Assembly: GCA_015680685.1 (NCBI GenBank)
Contig: MNCI01003632.1
Span: forward strand, 256,318 to 288,269
Reading direction: 5' to 3'
Source: Gnetum montanum
Lineage: Eukaryota > Streptophyta > Gnetopsida > Gnetales > Gnetaceae
Length of the DNA stretch: 31,952 nt
Made by a program: the position numbers and the translations under genes. How positions within the stretch are numbered: the stretch's first letter is position 1; every line of letters begins with the position of its first letter. Below, one piece after another: positions 21,161 to 31,605 of the stretch. The notes beneath the pieces are model-generated. The model made no database searches. It saw only the letters and a program-made list of their open reading frames with translations, and had not been told where the DNA came from.

Positions 21161-23440
21161 GGGCTATTGATTTGAAAGAATGGTCTCTTATGGGATCGTG
21201 GTTCTAAACCACTTGGTTAAGGGCCTGACTATGAGTTGTCATTCATAGTAGCATTATGTTGTTACGGTTATGGTGGAATTTCATCCTGCATAGATGGAGT
21301 AGGAGGTAATTGGGTGGAGGGTAGAGGAGAATGTGCTAAAGGATGAGAAGGGTAATATGGATATGGGGTTTCCCCTCTAGTAGATGGAGAATGAGTTTTG
21401 TGATACTCTGGAGGGTAGTAGTGGTGCTAAAAAGAAGCATGCCTAGAAGAGTCACATGGAGACATCAGTTGCTGAACATAGTACCCATATAGATTTGACA
21501 CCTTGTAAGGGTACTGCTACCTTGGTGGTCATTCATAGTAGATGGAGAATGACTATGTGTGTTGCCATTCTTGGTACTACTCATACAGTTGTGGTGGAGC
21601 TTCTCTTAGATAATAAGCTTGTTGTTGTTGGTGGAGCTGCCTTAGATTGCCTTGAGGATAAGGTAATCTTTTAGTTGCTTGCCTTCTTGCCAATCTAGGA
21701 TTCAGTGCATACATCCCAAACTCCTGCAAGTGTACATGATAGGGTAACATCCTTTAGGATGTTTACATTGGTAGATGCGACACCCACCATCATCATTTAA
21801 TTCTATCTTAACAACTTTTTCTATTCCATTAGCCTTGCCCATATCCCTTTTGTAGGCATGTTTAGCTTCTTTTTGCCTCTTGTGGTCATAGTCACTACTC
21901 TACTCTCTTGATTCTTCTATAATTTTTAGAGCAGTTTGGAATTTTTTCATCCAAAGAGTCCCATAATTTATCAACCTTGGTCAATATATCAGAAATAGAT
22001 TTTTGAATTGGTAAGGTTTTTCGCTATACCATCTCATCAAGTGATGACTCCTCATTATTGCAAAATCAGACATTTCTTTTTCTAATGGAAGGATCCTTGT
22101 TATGTTCCTCAATACTTTCCCATTTTCTCAACTCTCCTTCTTCTTTTACTACTTGCTCTATCAGCCTTTGGATCTGATGGACTCTAAGTTCTGATAGTCT
22201 TCCTTGGGCATAAACCCTAAGAGTTCTTCTCATTTCTGATTTGAGTTCATATATGATGTATGAGAGAATAGTACCTACCCATGGTGGTGTCCAAGGGTTC
22301 ATTTGTTCCTTGGCTCCATTCTTGGATTTTCCTTCTCAAATTAGACACTTGGGAGTACATTTGTAATTTTTAATTGAACAACTCTAGCATTGTCCTATAC
22401 AATGCGGATGGATTTTAGCTCCAAGGATCGATACTAGATTTCTGCTTCCTTGATGAGTGTCCTAGGAAATAACTTTAATTTCTACCAATTATTTTAAATA
22501 TTATATAAGGCACAGAAATTATGAAAGGCTTAAAGATGTGTTTGCAGATTAGAGTTATGTCCCCTCTCAAATCTGGGGATATTGTTCATGTCAAGTCGCT
22601 TGATCTGACTACCTTTTACATGCCCCATTAGTATTTTTATTACTTGTGTGATATTTAGCATACCTTAAGTTACCAACAAAGGCTCATCATCATCATTATT
22701 TCAATGACACATATGATGTCCTCTACTACCCCTTCGTTCATTGTGGTCTATGCGATTATCATTTTCCTATTGTTTACCTTCATCACAGTTGTTCTTTCTA
22801 CAATGTTTGTCAGAACTAGAAGAGGAAGGACTACCACCATCATGGTGTCTACTATCTCCTCTATTCTTATCATGGCTATGTTCGTTAGATTTATTATCAT
22901 CTTGATGCTTGCCCAAGCCCCTACTTTGACTTCCACTTTTTCTTGAACCCAGATTATTAATAGTGGACTGCAGCTTCAAGTTCAAGCGACCATCACTAAT
23001 AACAAGGGGTGGTGAATATTCATGTTGAGAACCACTGGAGGGAGGATCCTCATTGTCATTTTGGTTAAGAAGGAACAAGGGATTGGTGAACTTTTTCCCC
23101 TTCAAAGCCTCATGGTTCTTCTCCTAATGTCGATCTCTCCTACATTGTGTTTTAGTGGGATGGTGATCTTGGTAGTCATGGTCATGCACAATGTACTCTT
23201 CTTGAAGATCTTGGATGTCCTACCTCCTAATAGTTTAGAGTAGCATCCTAGACATAGATTGATTAGGAGGCATTATAATGTTGGCCTCCATATCTCATCA
23301 CCACAATTGTCATCTCGATGCAGGATGAAGGTGAAGTCAGGCATATACTCATTTGGATGAGTATATACCACCATGCATTTGTGAGGCACTGGTAGTTTAG
23401 TATCATTGGGCTTGTGAGAAGAAGACATTATGCAATTAGA
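21161..23440 (-). pseudogene. gag: gag of element M (frameshifted and nonsense-riddled)
   Basis: The likely start is MSSSHKPND near 23429 on the minus strand, 140 bp past the primer site. Then come CMVVYTHPNEYMPDFTFILHRD (P: VYAHPDEYVPDFTFIIH), a Ser/His/Asp/Lys-rich segment (23105-22767, with HDKNRGDSRHHDGG and a serine run), the Gag core (LDMNNIPRFERGHNSN), a charged helix (22302-22066, EMRRTLRVYAQGRLSEL) and a zinc-knuckle remnant near 21760 (KHPKGCYP, first cysteines partly lost). Unlike P, the visible blocks lie in different frames, so several indels are present. Confidence 0.75.
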
Positions 23441-23568
23441 ATAAGTTATCAATGTACTTAAACTATTATATTTATTTTTAGAATGATTTTTGACCTTAGG
23501 GTTCATCCAACGATGTTAATGATTTTCACTATGCCTAGATAGTGCGTGTTTCAAAAAAAGAAAGAAAG

Positions 23569-23589
23569 AATCCCTAGTAATGGTGCTAA
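23569..23589 (-). other. Primer-binding site of element M (degenerate)
   Basis: On the minus strand TTAGCACCATTACTAGGGAT directly follows the 5' LTR. It aligns with the Athila-type tRNA-Asp site, and every difference is a G-to-A or C-to-T transition. Confidence 0.65.
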
Positions 23590-24463
23590 TGATGAGTGGA
23601 AAATACCCCTATGCTCAACCATAGGAATCACTAAGTTTTCATGTGCAATCTAGTCGAATTTCGTGGATTCTATGTCTTCTAGTACACTAGCCTCTAGGAA
23701 GTGAACTTGCCCTAACAGTCATTCATTATCTTCCCAATTACAGTTGTGATATGCAAGGGTATGATTAAGTATAATCTAGGCATATAATTTTTATTATTTT
23801 TATGTTTTATGTTTTGGGTGCTTAAAATAAAGGATGAAAGGAATGAAGTAATTTAATTGCTAATTTAACTTAAGTAACTAACCTAACTAATCTTAACATA
23901 AGCATTTGTTCCCACTTAATGTACACATTTTGAACATGTTTAGTGCTATTGGGTTACCAAATGTTAAGTGTTACTGAGATTACCAAGCATCAAGCGTATG
24001 CTCGAAGTGGTTGTACTTATGTGCTTACTTAATTGCTACTTAATCTAGCTTAGTTTAGCTTAATTAATTATTTAATTACTTAAAGCATTAAAGGAAATTG
24101 CATAGGACGTTAAATGCATAAATAAATAATTAATCTATTTCAAAGTGTTGCAAGGTTTATTAAAAGCTTATCTTTATTGTTGCACACACTGTTGTGGTAA
24201 GGTATAATAGTGCTTGAATAAAGATCCGTACACTCTTGATTCCTACTACGAGAACTTAGAAACATATTCTAACTTCCAAATGATAAAATTGTAAGAGCTC
24301 AACTACAGCTATGATAAGACATGACATAAACATGATGGGTGAGCACATATTTATAGGTGAAAATAGACACTACATTGATAGGGCCATGTCAATGCATCAA
24401 ATCATGCATTGATGGGGCCTACTTGATGAGGCCCAGTCAACGCAGCCAATCCATGGTTCATCA
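23590..24463 (-). repeat. 5' LTR of element M
   Basis: An 874-bp partner of 261-1135. On the minus strand it starts TGATGAACCATGG and ends in a degenerate form of the shared terminus. TATAAATA is at 24348-24355. Its outer flank TATAC matches TATAT beside the other LTR at 4 of 5 positions. Confidence 0.88.
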
Positions 24464-25700
24464 TATACTTAACAATAATGCCATTCATTTGGAAATCTAA
24501 CATCTATCTCTTTGATTTAAATATGTAAATCATTAGATTTCTACTCATAGGCTAGTTTGAAACCATTATATCATTAATCAAAACCAAAAATTATGTTTTT
24601 CAAACTTACTTTAAAGTTTATTAAAGTTAGAGATATATTGTCAACATGATACATAATCTCTAGCCTCTATTGATGTCCAAAGATTTTTCAATAATGCATT
24701 ACATAATCTCTAAACTTTTAGAATATTATTATCAAGCTCCATCTTCTAAGTGCTATATAATTCTCCTCTCATAGAGATGAGTTCAAGTTGGAAGGCTTCA
24801 CCATTATGATTTAATGGAGTAATTCAAGAATCTAAGGTTACATCATTAACCAAAAAATCACTCTTCCTTTAGTGCTAGCTCATTTTCAATTATTAATAAT
24901 CATTCTTAAACAATCATCATAATAAGAAGTTGTAGCAAATAGTTGGTCTCTTGGTAAGGATCTACTCCCAATAGACCCTAAAAGGACATAATTCCAAAAA
25001 TGTTTGAGAAAAATAGACTTGGAGAAACAAGAACATAAGGAAATTAAGTAAATTATCCCTCAACTATAACAATTTCAAATGAGAAATATAATAATATGAA
25101 GAGTAACGCTCAACTCAAACTCTCCCAACAACCTAAAGATAACAAATGCCATCAAATCCTCACTCAATTGTGGCTTCACTTGATCTTACAAGACTCATAT
25201 ACTCAAGAAGAAAAGACTCACACTTATAGGAGACTCTTTAATCTCTCTTAGGATAACCTTTCCCTTAAGTTCCTCTCCTTATATTTCTTCTCTTTCTATT
25301 TCACTCATGGCTCACTTGGCCCTTCACTCTTTCTTCCACTCTCTTGGCTCTCAAAGTGAGATCCATGATACCAATTCATAGTCTTTGGCATGAATCTTCA
25401 TCTTCCTTTAGAATGCCTATTTGAATTTCTTAACATTTTGATATTTGCCCTAGAATTCCCTTGTTTGTAGGTATGACATCTAGAATGTTTGAACCAAATG
25501 CAAAGAAGTTGTAGGTGTGACATTGAAGGTTTAAGGTGGGACATTTGGGTTGAGTTCAAAATTAATCAAAACACCTTTCAACTTCATCCCATTAAATTTG
25601 AAATGCTTAGAAATCCTCAAAACATGCTCCAACACATGCAAAAACATACAAAAACAACACAAATATAGCACAAACTCACAAACATGAGGAAAATATTTAT
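24464..25700. other. AT-rich region without recognisable genes
   Basis: No frame of interest on either strand. Simple AT-rich sequence; on the minus strand the later part is continuous with the possible transcript described at 25710-26453. Confidence 0.6.
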
Positions 25701-25728
25701 TGGAGCTTAGGTGATGTCCTCATCACCT

Positions 25729-26453
25729 CTAAAATCAAACAAAAACATGGAAATGGTGGTGGTCAAACTATGACTCATGATGAAAAGATTACAAATGAGC
25801 AATGACTCATGATGCAAACTACAAGTATGCCATGATACATGGTGGTTTGTCATTGTTCCATTGAGTAAATGGTAAGATAACCACAACTTGTAATTAAATT
25901 TGCTAGAAATAGAACTACAAAATATGGAAATAGATAGTAGAAAAAACAAAATCATAATCAACAACTAGAATACAAAAATTAAATTAGAATACGTCACATG
26001 CTTTAAACACAAACTAGGTTTATGAATGATTAAGAATTTAATATATTTTAAAGTCCTAAATTATCTTAAATACTTAAAAATCCATTCAAAAAATTACTAA
26101 GAATTCAAAAAAAAAAAAAACCTAAATTCATCCATCATAACATGCACATAAATTTCTAAACTAGAATCAACATAAGAGAAGATTGCATATTTTTCTTACC
26201 TCAAAATTAATTAAAGTCAAATTCTTGACTTGTAGAAGAAGCTCTTAACTTAAAATCCTCTAACACAAAAACTCAATGATGGACTAGATCTAGGTGAATA
26301 AGAAAAAGAGAAAAAGTAATTTTAGCAAAGCCTTACAAATAGATGTTGAATCATTTTAAGCACAAGGGTAGACTTTCCTTTTGATACTCCAATCAAATGC
26401 TTGATAAAGTTCAAATGATGGGTGAAAACCAAGGATTAAGAGGTTTATATAGG
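25729..26453 (-). promoter_or_regulatory. Possible minus-strand promoter and 5' intron
   Basis: On the minus strand CCTATATAAACCT (26453-26441) is a TATA-like box. About 240 bp downstream TTGAG|GTAAGAAAAATATG is a donor-like site (intron start 26199), and a T-rich 471-bp stretch ends in GATTTTAG|AGGTGATGAGG (intron end 25729). The exon that follows contains a GGTGATG/CATCACC hairpin (25710-25727). It could be the 5' end of an unidentified retroelement or a relic of a gene. No protein follows. Confidence 0.3.
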
Positions 26454-27960
26454 TAACCTTTAGGTTTAGGGTTTTCCTCTAAAAATAAAAATAAATTATA
26501 ATTTTCCTAAGTGCTCTAAAAGTAAAAGAAATAAAAAATTCTCTTTTGATATACTATTTTATAGTTTTTTCCAAAAAGTACAAGAGTGGGTTATTAAAGC
26601 TCATAGACCTATGTACAAGCTTAAAGAACATGCTTACCTTAACTATGTCATAGATCCCACATAACTTCATGGCCGTAATTATGTTTTAGATTTCATTATT
26701 ATGTTAAAAGAAAAATTCAAACCATCTAATCCTTGGTTAATAATGAATACCATAGCCTTCTAGTAGGACAAGCTCATCACAACATGATTGGAGAAGTTTT
26801 TTTCTTGAAGTAGTCATCCTATAATGCGAAGGTCCAAGGGCATATGTAAAGGATTTGTTCATTAGGGAGTAGTGGATAATGCCATTAGTCTTTCATGATG
26901 ATAATAAACATGTCCAATTCACCAAAATTCCTAAAATCATTAAAAGACATAGCCCCCCTAATTTAGCCCATGAAGATACCTTGCATTTTGCTTTCACAAA
27001 TCACACATAGTAGATCTCATATCTTTATAGGAAATCCTTTGCCAAGTAAGGGGATGGGTCTTTATTTGGAGGTTACATTGTTGATCAAAGATAAGGTTTT
27101 TTGCTTGGTTGTTAGCTCATCATGCAATGATCACTTAGGAAAAAGTCTAATGATGAGGATTTTTCATGGCCTCCAAGTGTATCCTTTACTACAAGGAGGT
27201 TGAAATTGTAACAAACCATTTCAAGGAATTTTTGTTTACAAAGTCTATAGATTGATTCATGCACATATGAACTAGGATCTTGTTAGATTGATGTTGGGCA
27301 ATGATTATAGAAGGGCTCATTATTCAAAGTCACTTTTATGGAATTTCATTATGGGTAAAGGTCCTAGGGTATTTGACTCAAGTGGAATGCTTGCCCTTTT
27401 CAAGTGAAGTACATAAATGTTTGTTATAAATGCATCTTGAAAGAATTCACCAACTTTTACTTGTGGAAATATATCCATGAATGCATGATGACAATATTTA
27501 ACACTTGTAAATCCTTGTGAGATATGCCAATTTGGCATATGTAAACTATATGTTCTTTTGCTTTTCTGAATATGCATACCCTTTATTTTAAATGAAATTT
27601 ATGATGTTGCACATGAATATTTTTTGATTTTTGTTTTCAATGCCTTATAGAAATGTTTGGGCCTTTTTGATTAGTCTAGGTGTTCATATATTTTGTTGGA
27701 GGATCTTCTACCCTCTATGATGATACTACTATTGTAATTGCTGATTTGAGGGTTCACCCCTTGTTATATAAATGACGAGACTTCCCCAAAAAATAAAAAC
27801 AAAAAAAACAAAAAATAAAAAATCCAAGCCATACACATCATCCATAGCAAATAAGATACATGTTAATAAATTAATAATCAAACATATAATCTCATGTGGC
27901 AAGTTTCCCTCACTGGAGTCTCTCTAGAACATTATACCTTTTCTACATAACCTAGTACGG
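26454..27960. other. AT-rich region with a possible retroposon 3' tail
   Basis: Short degraded plus-strand frames (for example 26970-27203, GNPLPSKGMGLYLEV) cannot be assigned. The stretch ends in CACCCCTTGTTATATAAATGA and then an A-rich run at 27789-27826, a pattern seen at the 3' end of plant L1-type LINEs or processed copies. I see no RT motif, so the LINE reading is weak. Confidence 0.3.
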
Positions 27961-27961
27961 T

Positions 27962-28355
27962 ACTAAAATTAAAAAAAAATGTTCATGCTCAAATAAGAAA
28001 ATAAAAATAACATGCTTTAAAAAATAAATCACATAGAACCCAATCATGGCTTACATGGAAAATAATTCATTAAAAAAAATAAACCAAGTTAAAATAGTTA
28101 CAAAACATTTCTTCTTTTAATATCCATATTACGCCTATGGATGTAATGCATGACTAATAATTAAAATAATAAGCATACTAAAATAAAAAATGCTCATGCT
28201 CAAAAAAGAAAAAGAAAAATAACATGCTTAATAAAAAATCATATAAAATCCAACCATGGCTCACATGGAAAATAATTCATTAAAAAATTAACCCAAGTTA
28301 AAATAGTTACAAAAAAATTTTGGTTTTAATATCCATATTATACCAAGGATGTAAT
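27962..28355 (+). repeat. Direct duplication of ~180 bp (215-bp spacing)
   Basis: Copy 1 at 27962-28150 and copy 2 at 28177-28355 share ACTAAAAT, TCATGCTCAAA, AATAACATGCTT, CATGGAAAATAATTCATTAA, AAGTTAAAATAGTTAC and TTTTAATATCCATATTA in order. They differ by many substitutions and small indels, so the duplication is old. Confidence 0.75.
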
Positions 28356-28420
28356 GTAGTGGTCATGACACTAATCTCTTAGTTGGAAGGCTATGGGTTT
28401 AGTTCTTACCTTTGCTCACA
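28351..28420 (+). repeat. tRNA-like (SINE-like) Pol III promoter
   Basis: GTAGTGGTCATGA (28356-28368) resembles box A, and GGTTTAGTTCT (28396-28406) resembles box B of tRNA genes, at about the tRNA spacing. GGTTTAGTTC is what GGTTCGAGTTC-type boxes become after decay. No tRNA cloverleaf can be completed, so a tRNA-derived SINE head is more likely than a tRNA gene. The 3' end of the element is not clear. Confidence 0.4.
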
Positions 28421-29243
28421 TGTGTCATAATAGTGGAGTAGCCTTGTTGTAAAACACTTTTCTTTAATGGGTTGATGAGATTCACTGCTAGCCTTGATAT
28501 AAGAAAGCATGTGTTGTTAATGGTTTGAAGACTATTTCCCTCTAGATTAGGGGCAGGAGGAGTGTGGAGATGCTTACTAGTTCCATGTTGTCATAACCTT
28601 CATTCACAATCCCCATAAAAATACATTGCTATGATTCCTTGTGAAATGTATCACAAGGATATATAGGTTGTTGGGGCTTTAGCTTTTGGCTTGGGCACTG
28701 CCACTTCTCTTCAAAGTAGGGGCATAGGATTAGATGTACGTAGTGTAGGATCAATTACTAATATCTTATTGTAGTATCTTACATCAAATTTTATTAATAT
28801 GTATCTCATGTGTATGTGTTATTCGAGTGTTTATATGTGTGATGCTTAAGCTGTATTTGTTACATTTCTAACTAATATCTAACAAGCACCATGACTTCTT
28901 ATTGTATTTGCAAGTGTTGTGAGTATTGAGGCGTAGTTCATCTTAAGTTTGCCATCTATTTCTTGGTGATTTGGAACTCAAGGATGGTGTTAGTACTTTT
29001 GAATAAGGGCAGGGCCTAATCCTTTTCCTACTGCAACGGGGAGGTCTTTCATGATTGGTTGTAAAGATGAAAACTTGAAAATGTATCCTTAAAACCATTG
29101 GGCTCTCTTTGATGATTAGATGTACTTTGAATTTTTAAAATATTATTATTCATTTTTTTGGATCTGATGCCCCAGCTCAAGGGTGGTGTTGTACAGTGCT
29201 TTATAGGGTGGCACTATGATGCCCAGATAGCCTCAATGCTCAT
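28421..29243. other. Intergenic stretch, nothing recognised
   Basis: No plausible reading frame. The only structure is a perfect 8-bp hairpin CCTTGTGA-AATGTA-TCACAAGG at 28637-28658. Confidence 0.6.
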
Positions 29244-29493
29244 TGTTGGCACATTTGGGCCATTTCATGGAACAAAGATACGAGGTGATTGAGGTATACT
29301 AGAGTATTGTTCTAAAAGCAACATCATTGGTTATCTACATCATCAACTAAAGCATTTCTTGCATGAAGCCCTTAAGGAGGACTCAACATAGCAAAAGCAG
29401 GGGTGGCCCAAAATAACGTATTGGTGGGGAAACAAAGAATAAAATTAGCTGCTACACACAATAGTCCAAATTTTTTTAAAAAAAGGGGATACT

Positions 29494-30020
29494 GTGATTT
29501 TAAATAGAGGTGGATTAGATACCGCAGCACCTTTTGAGTCTCTCAAAGAGGCAGTGATAAGTTTAGAAGGAGAATATTTGAGAGAAATACCAGAAGAACT
29601 CATATCACATATGAAATCCTTGGTAGAGTTATCCTTGGAGGATGCCGAAAAATTGGTGCAGCTACCTGACAAACTCCATACCCTGTGGCATCTCCAACGT
29701 ATATGGATTAGTAACATTGTAATAAAAAAACTTCCAGAGAGTATTGGATGGTACTGGATCTTTTGGAGTGTGTGAGTTTGGAAGAGCTTCTAGGAAACAT
29801 TGGGAGATTGACGTCCCATAAGTTTCTGTCCGTGTGGGGCTGCAAAAGTCTCAAGAAGTTAGGTGCAACATTTCATAGTCTCCCATATCTAGAAATAGTA
29901 GATTAGGGATATTGCTTCGAGTTGGGGGAAAATTGGATGAACGTGCTTACAAACATGAAGTCACTCCAATTCCTTTGCATCAACAACTATCCACGCCTTA
30001 TTCAAAGACAGAAAAAATAG
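29494..30020 (+). pseudogene. NLR (NBS-LRR) leucine-rich repeat fragment
   Basis: Reads as leucine-rich repeats of a plant intracellular immune receptor: EYLREIPEELISHMKSLVEL, LSLEDAEKLVQLPDKLHTL, then IKKLPESIG. Near 29750 the frame shifts by one, and the LRRs continue with LDLLECVSLEELLGNIGRL, LSVWGCKSLKKLGATFHSLP, one in-frame TAG (29902-29904), and TNMKSLQFLCINNYPRL. The pattern LxxLxLxxCxxLxxLPxxIGxL is typical of NLR LRR domains. NB-ARC and TIR/CC parts are absent. It is the first fragment in the cargo of element B and stops in TAG at 30020. Confidence 0.82.
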
Positions 30021-30067
30021 AAAAATCTACGCTGCAGTGTTGAGTGTTCATTTCAATTTTAATTTCG

Positions 30068-30297
30068 ATGGAAATGGTGACAAAGAAGGGCTCGCTGTTG
30101 CTGTTATTCCTGGTTTGGTGTTGCTGTAGCATCGAAATATCATAAGGTTCTATCTTCTGGGCAACTACATGCATACCTACGCAAAGGGCCAGCATCTTAC
30201 GGTGAATTCACTGACATCGATCAAAATGGAGCCTCTAGATAGCTACTACAGTTTGCCCTACTGCTAGCCTCCAGGCGAAGCCAAGAAAAGCACCGCG
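30068..30297 (+). pseudogene. TM9/nonaspanin (TMN) N-terminal fragment
   Basis: ATG at 30068 opens MEMVTKKGSLLLLFLVWCCC, a good signal peptide. After a frameshift near 30145 the sequence continues [34 protein letters not shown] (then TAG at 30264-30266) and PPGEAKKS. Plant TM9 superfamily proteins (TMN7-12 type) have [30 protein letters not shown] and KKSAENLGE in this order. These proteins reside in endomembranes with nine membrane spans; only the first ~75 residues are here. A 5'UTR-like stretch may precede the ATG. The fragment abuts the APX piece at about 30298. Confidence 0.85.
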
Positions 30298-30299
30298 TC

Positions 30300-30527
30300 C
30301 ATGGCGCTAATAGACTTGACATCGCTGTGCACCTTCTGGAGCCTGTCAAGCAGGAGTTCCCCATCCTCTCGTACGTCGATCTTTACCAGCTTGCAGGTGT
30401 TGTTGCTGTTGAGGTTATTGGAGGCCCTGACATTCCTTTCCACCACGGGAGATTGGACAAGTCTGAGCAGGATCAGCCAGAAGAGGGACGTCTACCTGAT
30501 GCAATCAAAGGTGCTGTGAGGGTTTGA
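30300..30527 (+). pseudogene. Cytosolic ascorbate peroxidase fragment
   Basis: From [20 protein letters not shown] through [32 protein letters not shown] and [11 protein letters not shown], this matches the middle of plant cytosolic APX (family: HGANxGLDIAxRLLEPIK, [32 protein letters not shown]). The proximal catalytic region is only partly covered, and the heme-ligand histidine lies beyond the end. The frame ends at a TGA after RV (30525-30527), where the sequence stops resembling APX. About 75 codons with no intron and no frameshift. APX removes hydrogen peroxide with ascorbate; this fragment cannot. Confidence 0.9.
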
Positions 30528-30705
30528 TAGGAAATTTGCATGATGCTAGTATTTTTTTGGATGGCGTGATCCTCTTCCTGCATCGACACAAGCTGACCAA
30601 TTTCAAGGATGGCGCAGTGGCCGAAAAAATACGGTGGGCGTTGGTGAGGAGGACGGCAGCGGCACCCGCATGGCATTGTCCATATACACCAACTGGAATG
30701 CGTAG
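30528..30705 (+). other. GC-rich cargo segment of unknown origin
   Basis: Lies between the APX and carrier fragments. It is CpG-containing and codon-like in more than one plus frame (for example GVGEEDGSGTRMALSIY or KLTNFKDGAVAEKIRWAL). I recognise neither. It may be a sixth captured host fragment. Confidence 0.4.
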
Positions 30706-31020
30706 CAGCGGTGATCATGGAAATGAGCTTATACAGAGGTTTAATCCCAGAAATTTTAGGACAATTTTCAAGCCATGGATTGCGAACTGGCTTTTCTGAA
30801 GCTATAAAGAAGATGTTAGAAAATACATCTACAGAGTTTTCTGACATTCAGGTAGAATCTATTTCATCCTTTGTTGGCACTATCCTTAGGACGACCATGA
30901 GGATTCTTTGTGAAGTTTTGAAGTAAAGACTATAGGCAGGAATTTTTGATAATGTTGGTGCTGGTATTCTTACTACCTGGGAGAAAGATGGTCTCAAGGG
31001 TTTCTTCCCTAGAACTGGGA
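30706..31020 (+). pseudogene. Mitochondrial-carrier-family (SAM-transporter-like) fragment
   Basis: MEMSLYRGLIPEILGQFSSH, GLRTGFSEAIKKMLENTS, FSDIQVESISSFVGTIL, RILCEVLK, two stops (TAA and TAG where CAA and CAG are expected), then AGIFDNVGAGILTTWEKDGL and KGFF. This corresponds to the second to third repeat of plant SAMTL-type carriers (putative S-adenosylmethionine carriers), whose sequence around RIPCEVLKQRLQAG and DGLKGFFRGTG is characteristic. The EF-hand N-terminus and the last helices are absent. It is joined to the PPR fragment around AGAACTGGG (31011-31019), where the two readings overlap. Confidence 0.82.
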
Positions 31021-31150
31021 AAACGAATCCATTCCCATGTGTGGAAACATGGATTTCAAAGCCATACTTTTGTTACCATTTTGTTCGTATCTATGTATGC
31101 AAGTTGCCAAGATCTTGAATCTACATTGTAGGCATTCCATAAAGTGCAGA
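31006..31150 (+). pseudogene. PPR protein fragment
   Basis: LELGKRIHSHVWKHGFQSHT and TILFVSMYASCQDLEST, then TAG and AFHK, fit the PPR (PLS-type) repeat pattern LGKxIHxHVxKxGFxSDxFVxxALVDMYAKCGDLESAxxxF. PPR proteins bind organellar RNA. Only about one and a half repeats remain. It overlaps the carrier fragment by a few bases and is the last identifiable host piece in element B. Confidence 0.82.
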
Positions 31151-31410
31151 GAAGATGAAGATGAAATCGGCCCTGATATAAAACTGGGATTACATTCGGG
31201 GTGCCACAAATTAAAATGTGAGAGTACAACGCCACTTATGCATTCGGTTGTATACACATACATATATTTATATATCAACCCATGCATCAAATCCATGGTT
31301 ATTATCTCTACTGCTATGATATAAATAACAATAAAATATAATATTCACTTAAAAAGGGAATTTGTGCAACAATTGTTCAAAGTCCTATGTGAATTGAACA
31401 CTTGTCAATT
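31151..31410 (+). other. Cargo end, unassigned
   Basis: Contains AT-rich DNA with a TATATTTATATATC stretch (31260-31276) and a purine tract AAAAAGGGAA (31351-31360) directly before TTTGTGCAAC. No further gene fragment is recognised. Confidence 0.4.
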
Positions 31411-31414
31411 GAAA

Positions 31415-31432
31415 TGGTGGTTATAACCACCA
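31415..31432 (+). promoter_or_regulatory. Perfect 18-bp palindrome, element B
   Basis: TGGTGGTTATAACCACCA is its own reverse complement. A second related palindrome lies at 31606-31620, and A has a third version at 16333-16348. Confidence 0.65.
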
Positions 31433-31435
31433 CAA

Positions 31436-31602
31436 AGGCCACTTGTCAACTACAACCTCTTTATCTCCACAATGGTCACTTGTCACTTGCATGGGACACT
31501 TGTCACCTACAACTTGTTTATCTCCATGGTGACCACTTGGCAACTACATGAAGACACTTGGCAACTACATGGGACACTTGTCAACCATAGCATTTTTGTC
31601 TC
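31436..31602 (+). repeat. Tandem repeats in U3 of element B
   Basis: The unit CACTTG(T/G)CAACTACATGG recurs, with 20-bp spacing at about 31532-31590, and a longer unit with CTTGTCA..CTACAAC..TTTATCTCCA recurs twice earlier. They occupy the same place as the unrelated 24-bp repeats of element A. Confidence 0.7.
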
Positions 31603-31605
31603 TAT

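Larger units (their letters stand above)
261..24463 (-). mobile_element. Element M: nested, decayed Athila/Tat-like Ty3/gypsy retrotransposon
   Basis: Read on the minus strand the order is 5' LTR (23590-24463), primer site, gag, protease, RT/RNase H, integrase, a long noncoding stretch, ORF3, polypurine tract and 3' LTR (261-1135). Domain order PR-RT-RH-INT is that of Ty3/gypsy. The TGTGGGGGTA tract next to the 3' LTR and the primer site resembling the 3' end of tRNA-Asp point to the Athila/Tat lineage. The flanking pentamers are TATAT (256-260) and TATAC (24464-24468), 4 of 5 identical, which supports the two distant LTRs being one insertion. Removing P and A leaves roughly 12 kb. All reading frames carry stops, so this copy is inactive. 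Confidence 0.85.

Noticed and set aside
28351-28420. A functional tRNA gene
   Set aside because: The acceptor and anticodon stems do not pair and box B has lost the invariant TTCGA core.
29494-31150. A functional fused gene made of the five fragments
   Set aside because: Fragments are in different frames, carry stops and frameshifts, and lie upstream of the LTR promoter, so no single protein can be read.
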